The translations under genes and the position numbers were made by a program. From an uncultured Pelagibacteraceae bacterium (GTDB taxonomy: Bacteria; Pseudomonadota; Alphaproteobacteria; Pelagibacterales; Pelagibacteraceae), in NCBI GenBank assembly GCA_902556905.1, contig CACDYK010000008.1, positions 1 through 64,000 of the forward strand: 64,000 bases of DNA. Direction: 5' to 3'. Positions 58,433 to 64,000 of this stretch are shown piece after piece; position 1 is the first letter of the stretch; every line of letters begins with the position of its first letter. The notes under the pieces are model-generated. The model searched no databases. It had not been told where the DNA came from and worked only from the letters and a program-made list of their open reading frames with translations.

Positions 58433-59827
58433 ATGAATAAAGAAAATAAATTAGTACCTGGATTACCTTCAGGTTTTGAAGATCGTTGGGATAAAAAACT
58501 TCTTCTCAAAAAAAAGCTATTGAAAGCTATTGAGAATAATTTTATCAAGTTTGGAGCAGAAGCTCTTGAAACCCCTTCGTTTGAAATTAGTGAAAACATA
58601 GGATCTTTTCTTGCAGAAGATGAAGCCAATCCTATGTCTGATGTATTCTCGTTTCAAGACGGTGAAAAAAGTATTACCCTTCGATACGATTTATCAAGCC
58701 CACTAGCAAGATTTGTTGCTCAAAATAATCAAGAACTACCTTCAATTTATAAACGTTATGCAATCCAAAATGTATTTCGTAACGAAAAAGCTGGAAATGG
58801 ACGTTACAGAGAATTTATGCAAGCTGATTTTGATATAGTTGGAAATGTTAATCCTGCTCAAGCAAACGCTGAACTTTGTAATTTAATTTCGAGCACATTA
58901 TTAGAATGTGGATTAAACAAAGATCAATTTACCATCAATGTAAGTAATAGAAAAATTGTTCAAGGATTAATTGATGAATTAAAAATTTCTAAAGAAAAAC
59001 AAATTAAAGTCATTCGGGCAATTGATAAATTAGATAAACCCGGGTTTGGTTTAAAAGGAGTTGAAGACTTATTAAAAAAAGAAAGAAAGGATCAAAGTGG
59101 TGCTGTTACTAAAGGTGCAGAATTATCAGATGATCAAGCAACACAAATATTAAATTTTTTAAAAATAAAAGATTTAAAAGAATTAAAAGAAACTTTAAAA
59201 AATCCATTATCACAAGAAGGAATAAGTGAGCTTGAGAATGTATTTGAAGTACTTGGATATGGATCAAATTTAAATCAAATTAAGACGAATTTTACAATTG
59301 TAAGAGGCTTAGCTTATTATTCAGACTTTATTGTAGAGACTAATTTAAATTTCAAAGCCACAAATAATAAAGGAAAAGAAGTAGACATTGGAAGTATATG
59401 TTCAGGTGGAGCTTATGCAAAATTGATATCAAGATTTAGGGGAGTAGATATTCCAGGAACGGGAATAAGTTTTGGTGTAGATAGATTGCTATTTGCTTTA
59501 ATGCAGTTAGATCAAATTAAGGTTGAGTATCAAAAACCAGTTTTGGTTTGTGTCATGGATCAAAAATATTTGAAAAATTATTATGAATTAGTTGATCAAT
59601 TAAGAGACAATAATATTAATGCTGAAATTTTTTTAGATAGTAAAAAAAATCTAGGTAAGCAATTAACCTTTGCAAATAAACGTGAATTACCAGTTGCTGT
59701 TATTTGTGGGGAAAATGAATTTAACGATAACACGGTTACTATTAAAAACCTTAAAGGCGTTAAGGGTGAAAACAATCAAACAATTCCAAAAGCTGATTTA
59801 ATTAATGAAATCAAAAAACTTATCTGA
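58433..59827 (+). CDS. hisS: Histidyl-tRNA synthetase
   Basis: The 464-residue class II enzyme has motif 2 in FRNEKAGNGRYREFMQADFD, then IVRGLAYYSDFIVET and motif 3 GISFGVDRLL, with a C-terminal anticodon-binding domain from about residue 375. It charges tRNA-His. ATG at 58433 is used because the open frame upstream lies inside tRNA-His. It has no room for a ribosome site outside the tRNA. It is expected to recognise tRNA-His without G-1. It overlaps hisZ by 23 nt. Confidence 0.96.
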   Translation: MNKENKLVPGLPSGFEDRWDKKLLLKKKLLKAIENNFIKFGAEALETPSFEISENIGSFLAEDEANPMSDVFSFQDGEKSITLRYDLSSPLARFVAQNNQELPSIYKRYAIQNVFRNEKAGNGRYREFMQADFDIVGNVNPAQANAELCNLISSTLLECGLNKDQFTINVSNRKIVQGLIDELKISKEKQIKVIRAIDKLDKPGFGLKGVEDLLKKERKDQSGAVTKGAELSDDQATQILNFLKIKDLKELKETLKNPLSQEGISELENVFEVLGYGSNLNQIKTNFTIVRGLAYYSDFIVETNLNFKATNNKGKEVDIGSICSGGAYAKLISRFRGVDIPGTGISFGVDRLLFALMQLDQIKVEYQKPVLVCVMDQKYLKNYYELVDQLRDNNINAEIFLDSKKNLGKQLTFANKRELPVAVICGENEFNDNTVTIKNLKGVKGENNQTIPKADLINEIKKLI

Positions 59828-60857
59828 AAATATCCTTAGATCGGTCAAATCTAAAGGATTTAAGTATATTGATTTACCCTCAGTAATAGAGGCTAATCAC
59901 ATTGTTCAAAGATCAGGCGAAAACTTTAGAAAATTTATATTTTCTTTTATTGATCAAAATGGAAGTGAGCTTTGCCTTAGACCTGACTTAACTATTGCAT
60001 CATGTCTCAGATATTTAGAGAATAATTTAAAAGGAAAAGAGAAGATTTTTTATAGTGGTCAGGCTTATAGAAAATCACAAAACAAAAAAGATTCTATAAT
60101 TAGAGACCAAGTTGGATTTGAGATCATAGGATCTAAAGATGAAAAGAATGATGATAAAGAAATCATAAGTACCTCTTTAAAATCTCTTCAAAACATCAAA
60201 TATTCATCGGGTACGTTAACAATTGGTAATGTTGAAATCTTTAATTTATTAATTTCAAAACTAGATATCCCAAAACGTTGGAAGTTAAGATTATCAAGAC
60301 ATTTTTGGAGAGAAAAATATTTCAATGACCTTTTAAAAAGACTAGAAACCAATTCAGATGTAGATCCGACTATCGTTGAGATTGATAAAAAAAGATATTT
60401 TAAAATGTTAAAAGAAGATCTTTCTAAAGTTATTGCAGGAAGGTCAATTAATGAAATTTTAAAAAGATTTGATAACAAAATTAGAGATCCAAGAGGAGCG
60501 AGAAAAGGTGAGAATGTATCAAAAATAATTAAAGAGTTTTTAAAGATTAAATGCCCAATTAATAAAGCTGCAATAGAACTTAATAAGTTTTTTAAAAAGA
60601 ACAAGATTAATTTAGTAGTTGATCAAAAATATTTTCCAATCTCAAATAATAAAATATCAAAACTAAATGTTGTATTCTCAGCTTCATTTGGAAGACAGTT
60701 AGAATACTACACAGGAATGGTATTTAAAATTGATATCAAGTCTAAATCAAAAAACAGAAACATAATTAATGGTGGAAGATATGATAAATTAATTTCAGAT
60801 CTTGGGGCCAAAAATCAAGTAGCCGCAGTAGGGGCTGCTTTAAATTTAAATTACTAA
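59805..60857 (+). CDS. hisZ: ATP phosphoribosyltransferase regulatory subunit HisZ
   Basis: The 350-residue HisRS-like paralogue has ELCLRPDLTIASCLRYL, FYSGQAYRKSQ and the C-terminal RQLEYYTGMVFKID and NGGRYDKLI. It lacks an anticodon-binding domain and does not aminoacylate. It is needed for activity of the short HisG that follows. It overlaps hisS by 23 nt and hisG by 1 nt. Confidence 0.93.
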   Translation: MKSKNLSENILRSVKSKGFKYIDLPSVIEANHIVQRSGENFRKFIFSFIDQNGSELCLRPDLTIASCLRYLENNLKGKEKIFYSGQAYRKSQNKKDSIIRDQVGFEIIGSKDEKNDDKEIISTSLKSLQNIKYSSGTLTIGNVEIFNLLISKLDIPKRWKLRLSRHFWREKYFNDLLKRLETNSDVDPTIVEIDKKRYFKMLKEDLSKVIAGRSINEILKRFDNKIRDPRGARKGENVSKIIKEFLKIKCPINKAAIELNKFFKKNKINLVVDQKYFPISNNKISKLNVVFSASFGRQLEYYTGMVFKIDIKSKSKNRNIINGGRYDKLISDLGAKNQVAAVGAALNLNY

Positions 60858-61549
60858 TGAAAAAAAATATTATTAATATTGGTATTCCAAGTAAAGGTAG
60901 ACTTCGAAAAGATATTTTAAAAATATTTAAAAAAAATAAATTAAGCCTATTTTCTGAGCGTGGTGAAAGAGATTTATTAGGATCAATAAAACAATTAAAG
61001 AATATTAAAGTTTTATATCTCCATGCAAGAGAAATAGTTGAAAGACTTGGAGATAATTCATTAGATCTCGGTTTTTCAGGATTTGATTTACTAAAAGAGA
61101 GTGAAGTAAATATTCAAAATAAAATTAATGTATCTAAAAGATATGATTTTGGAAAAGCAACTTTAGTAGTGGCTATTCCTGATCCATGGATCGATGTTCA
61201 AACAGTTGCAGATTTAGAGGAAATTGCGTTTGAGTTTAAAGATAAAAAGAAAAAAAGACTAAGAGTTGCTACTAAATATCCAAATTTAACGAGAGAATTT
61301 TTATTTTCAAAAGGGGTCACCCAATTTAAATTGGTAAGTTCTCTTGGTGCAACAGAGGCTTATCCTTTTACTGGATCAAGTGAAATTATCACTGATATAA
61401 CCTCAACTGGTGAGACTTTAAAAGCTAACAATTTACGTATTTTAAAGGACGGAGAAATTTTAGAGTCAGTTGCCTGTATGATGATATCAAAATCATCTGT
61501 AAAAAAACCAGAAATTAAAAGACTGGTTAAATTACTTTCTAAGAATTAA
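60857..61549 (+). CDS. hisG: ATP phosphoribosyltransferase, short form
   Basis: The 230-residue protein has the HisG signatures GIPSKGRLRKDIL, DLGFSGFDLL, RVATKYPNLTREF and EAYPFTGSSEIITDITSTG. It lacks the C-terminal ACT-like regulatory domain of long HisG, consistent with dependence on HisZ next to it. It catalyses the first step of histidine synthesis. Confidence 0.96.
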   Translation: MKKNIINIGIPSKGRLRKDILKIFKKNKLSLFSERGERDLLGSIKQLKNIKVLYLHAREIVERLGDNSLDLGFSGFDLLKESEVNIQNKINVSKRYDFGKATLVVAIPDPWIDVQTVADLEEIAFEFKDKKKKRLRVATKYPNLTREFLFSKGVTQFKLVSSLGATEAYPFTGSSEIITDITSTGETLKANNLRILKDGEILESVACMMISKSSVKKPEIKRLVKLLSKN

Positions 61550-61663
61550 ATCTTTCCAGTAAATTAAAATAATCTTAATAATATCAAGGTTTCTAGCAAC
61601 TGCATAAAGTGCAATCACTACCCCTATTATAAATATAATTTTTAATATTAAGAATAATTCCAT
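61532..61663 (-). CDS. Putative 43-residue single-pass membrane protein
   Basis: ATG at 61663 to TAA at 61534-61532 on the minus strand. The product has one hydrophobic helix (FLILKIIFIIGVVIALYAVA) followed by RNLDIIKIILIYWKDLILRK. It overlaps the 3' end of hisG by 18 nt in convergent orientation, much like other gene ends here. It fills the 179-nt gap between hisG and rmuC. No family recognised; it could be chance. Confidence 0.4.
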   Translation of the reverse strand: MELFLILKIIFIIGVVIALYAVARNLDIIKIILIYWKDLILRK

Positions 61664-61728
61664 CAAATAAGTTTTAAATAATTAAATATATTAATCATAT
61701 TTTTACTATAAAATAAATTATTAGAATC

Positions 61729-62826
61729 ATGGATATAATCTTAGTTGTTTTATTAATCTTATTAGTAGGAATTGCGTCATCAATTCTTTATTTAAATCTA
61801 AAATCTAAGCCTAAAGATGATAATGAAAATAAGGAAGCTGAGGAGATTGCTAACTTAAAGACTGAAATACAGAATTTAAAAGATACTTTGAATAATACTA
61901 TCAATACCTCACTTGGTTCAATGTCGACATCATTTAACAATTTATCTACTGGAGTTACCAAAGATATGACAGAGGCCTTAACCAAAGTAGACGAAAAAGT
62001 TGGAAATTTTAACCAACAAGTACAATTATTAAATCAAAGCCAAGAGGGGATCACTAAAATTTTAGCAGGGGTTAAAAAATATGGAACGCTTGCTGAGTTT
62101 AGTTTGGATGCTTTAATCAAAGATTTATTGCCTGCTTCTCAATTCATGACTAACGTTAAGATGAAGGAAGATACCAGTGAAAATGTTGAATTTGCAATTA
62201 AGCTTCAAGGTGATGTTCTAGTTCCTGTAGATAGTCATTTTCCAGTTGAAAAATTTAAAGCAATTACCAATGGTCATGACGCACAAGATAAAAGGGCTGT
62301 TGCAGATGCTAGAGCAAAATTAGCCACTGCTTTTAAAGCAAAAGCTAAAAGTGTTAACGAAAAATATATCGTTCCACCAAAAACTACAGATTTTGCAATT
62401 GTATATGCTCCAACTGAAAGTTTATATAAAGAATTGACCGAATACCAAGATCCAAGTACTAAAGAGTTATTAACGCAAGAATTAATGAAAAAACATAAAG
62501 TTGTAATCTGTGGCCCAAATACTCTTTCAGCTTACTTACAATCTCTTCATATGGGATTTCAATCTTTAAAAGTTCAAAAAGGTGCAACTGAAATTTATAA
62601 TCACTTAAAAACAATAACCTCAAGATTTGGAAAACACTTTGATAATATAATTTCTCTTAGAAAAAAATTAGAAGAAGCCATGTCTGTTGTCGATAAGTTT
62701 GGAACAGACGCTAGATCAATTACTAGAACTCTTGAAAGTATCAAAGATCCTGAACAACTTGAAAAGGCAGTCCAAACAGAAAATGTAGAAAAATTTGTTG
62801 ATCGTTCAAAACAAGCAAATAATTAA
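61729..62826 (+). CDS. rmuC: DNA recombination protein RmuC
   Basis: The 365-residue protein has an N-terminal TM anchor (LVVLLILLVGIASSILYL), a coiled coil (about 30-110) and the RmuC nuclease-like domain with LQGDVLVPVDSHFPVEKF and GPNTLSAYLQSLHMGFQSLK. RmuC limits DNA inversions at short inverted repeats in E. coli. It is shorter than E. coli RmuC (475). The next gene's ATG is 37 nt downstream. Confidence 0.93.
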   Translation: MDIILVVLLILLVGIASSILYLNLKSKPKDDNENKEAEEIANLKTEIQNLKDTLNNTINTSLGSMSTSFNNLSTGVTKDMTEALTKVDEKVGNFNQQVQLLNQSQEGITKILAGVKKYGTLAEFSLDALIKDLLPASQFMTNVKMKEDTSENVEFAIKLQGDVLVPVDSHFPVEKFKAITNGHDAQDKRAVADARAKLATAFKAKAKSVNEKYIVPPKTTDFAIVYAPTESLYKELTEYQDPSTKELLTQELMKKHKVVICGPNTLSAYLQSLHMGFQSLKVQKGATEIYNHLKTITSRFGKHFDNIISLRKKLEEAMSVVDKFGTDARSITRTLESIKDPEQLEKAVQTENVEKFVDRSKQANN

Positions 62827-62863
62827 TTTCTTTTTTTCTAAAATAGCGAATATAAGAAATCAC

Positions 62864-63550
62864 ATGGAGTGGAATAATAAATATAGTTATCCAAAGTCAA
62901 CTAGATCAATAGTAGATGGTTCAAGGCATTATTCTGTAAATGAAGAAAGATTACCTTCTGTGACAACAATTTTAAAAGCAACTGAATCTGAAGAAAAAAA
63001 AGCATCTATTCAAGCTTGGAAGCAAAGTGTTGGACAAAAACAGGCTGAAATTATTACTCGTGAGGCAAGTAGCAGGGGCAGTTCAATGCATGAATACTTA
63101 GAAAAATTTTTACTGGGTAAATTAAATTTAGATTTACTAGGAGACAATACTAGAGAACGAATGATGGCAGACCAGATTATTGAAAATGGATTAAGAAATA
63201 AGCTTGATGAAATTTGGGGATGTGAAGCAACATTATATTATCCTGGAAAATATGCAGGAGCTGCTGACTGTGTTGGTATCTATGAAAATAAAGAAACTAT
63301 AATTGATTTTAAACAAAGTAATAAACCTAAGAAAGATGAATGGATTAATGATTATTATTTGCAATGTGCAGCATATGCTTTAGCGCACAATACTGTGCAT
63401 GGCTCAAATATCACTCAAGCTGTTATTTTACTTTGTACAAAAGACAATATGTTTCAAAGGTTTTTAATCGAGGGTGATAGATTAAAAGATTATCAAAATA
63501 AATTTTTAGAAAAAGTTGAACAATTTTATGCACAAAGGAGAGCAAATTGA
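62864..63550 (+). CDS. PD-(D/E)XK nuclease, MGME1/RecB-exonuclease-like
   Basis: From ATG at 62864 the 228-residue protein has LPSVTTILKAT, GSSMHEYLEKFL, the acidic catalytic site in YAGAADCVGIYENKETIIDFKQS (Asp, then Asp-x-Lys) and WINDYYLQCAAYALAHN. This pattern matches single-strand exonucleases similar to mitochondrial MGME1 and to small phage nucleases. It probably trims DNA ends. An in-frame upstream TTG at 62795 is disfavoured because it overlaps rmuC. It overlaps the next exonuclease gene by 4 nt. Confidence 0.85.
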   Translation: MEWNNKYSYPKSTRSIVDGSRHYSVNEERLPSVTTILKATESEEKKASIQAWKQSVGQKQAEIITREASSRGSSMHEYLEKFLLGKLNLDLLGDNTRERMMADQIIENGLRNKLDEIWGCEATLYYPGKYAGAADCVGIYENKETIIDFKQSNKPKKDEWINDYYLQCAAYALAHNTVHGSNITQAVILLCTKDNMFQRFLIEGDRLKDYQNKFLEKVEQFYAQRRAN

Positions 63551-64000
63551 ATTACGTAGTATGGGATATTGAAACCGACTCTGCTCAAACAGATTGGGCA
63601 ACTATTATTGAAATAGGTGCGATTTTACTTGATGAAAACTTCAAAGAAAAAGAGCGTTTTCAAGCAAGGTGTAGGCTGCCTCAAGATAGAGTTCCAAGTG
63701 CTACTGCACTTTGTATTAATAAATCAAATGTAGATTTATTAACTAAAGGTAATTTAAGTCACTACGAAATGCTAACTCAGGTTGAGCAAAAATTTAGAGA
63801 ATGGTCACCTGCAATATTTCTAGGCTATTCAAGTATCAACTTTGATGATGAAGTAATTAGAAAAGAATTTTTTAAATCTTTAAGAAAACCTTATCTAACA
63901 AACACAGAAGGAAATGTTCGTCATGATGCTTTAAATATAGTTAGAGCAGCATTTGCAATCGACGATGATGTTTTAAAGACTGAATTAAATCCTAAAGGAA
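63547..64000 (+). CDS. sbcB: ExoI-like DEDD 3'-5' exonuclease, cut by window end
   Basis: The frame starts at TTG 63547 (TTGA overlap with the previous stop) and stays open to the end of the window. The visible 151 residues include the DEDD exonuclease I motif VWDIETDSAQTDWATIIEIGA, then ATALCINKSNVDLL, the ExoII segment FLGYSSINFDDEVIRKEFF and VRHDALNIVRAAF, as in E. coli SbcB. It likely degrades single-stranded DNA from 3' ends in repair and recombination. The C-terminal SH3-like and helical domains lie outside the window. Confidence 0.85.
   Translation, partial: MNYVVWDIETDSAQTDWATIIEIGAILLDENFKEKERFQARCRLPQDRVPSATALCINKSNVDLLTKGNLSHYEMLTQVEQKFREWSPAIFLGYSSINFDDEVIRKEFFKSLRKPYLTNTEGNVRHDALNIVRAAFAIDDDVLKTELNPKG

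Overview
The window looks like a stretch of chromosome from a SAR11-type alphaproteobacterium (Pelagibacterales, 'Candidatus Pelagibacter'-like). The DNA is very AT-rich with lysine/isoleucine/asparagine-heavy proteins, intergenic gaps are short or absent, and many genes overlap by 1-23 nt. Gene orders are alphaproteobacterial: murA-DUF2948-hisD-infA, hisS-hisZ-hisG, rpmH-rnpA-yidD-yidC-argB-HAD-dapD-dapE, aroK-aroB-bolA and dnaJ-like-cobS-cobT. I see no insertion sequence, prophage, CRISPR array or rRNA.

Layout. 1-4400: a 35-residue lysine-rich peptide converges on a minus-strand operon encoding a SUV3-like helicase, a TerB-like protein (apparent frameshift at its start), ferredoxin FdxA and a CarD regulator. 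4536-9661: an aminotransferase, a TAXI-type TRAP transporter (receptor plus fused permease) and a thioesterase. 9669-14323: a tiny membrane peptide, tRNA-Arg, and pyruvate dehydrogenase E1 (with a fused lipoyl domain) and E2. 14332-22854: EamA transporter, UppP, the glutamate synthase pair gltD-gltB and an alpha/beta hydrolase. 22897-32554: glycosyltransferase, then a translation block (thrS-infC-rpmI-rplT-pheS-pheT-lepA) and tRNA-Ser. 32669-39300: gyrB, a RegB-like redox sensor kinase, then cobT, cobS and a J-domain gene on the minus strand. 39316-43157: bolA, aroB, aroK, then an unrecognised membrane peptide plus secreted protein pair. 43181-45364: def-fmt-truA. 45344-52758 (minus): rpmH, rnpA, yidD, yidC, argB, HAD phosphatase, dapD, dapE, a histone-deacetylase-like amidohydrolase and a SET-domain methyltransferase. 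52852-58130: TVP38-family membrane protein, a candidate structured RNA, two tiny basic proteins, dcd, murA, DUF2948, hisD, infA, tRNA-Phe and a cold-shock protein. 58354-61549: tRNA-His followed directly by hisS-hisZ-hisG. 61729-64000: rmuC, a PD-(D/E)XK nuclease and an ExoI-like exonuclease cut by the window edge.

Most of this is core housekeeping: translation, central carbon entry (PDH), nitrogen assimilation (GOGAT), lysine/arginine/histidine/aromatic amino acid synthesis, envelope synthesis and DNA maintenance. The points most worth a second look are the lipoyl-E1 fusion, the tRNA-His without G-1 sitting 4 nt upstream of hisS, the homopolymer frameshift in the TerB-like gene, the SET/HDAC-like gene pair, the CobS/CobT/J-domain set, the possible three-way-junction RNA at 53579-53654, the tiny basic or membrane ORFs, the nuclease trio, and convergent genes that share a single TTAA or TTAG as both stop codons.
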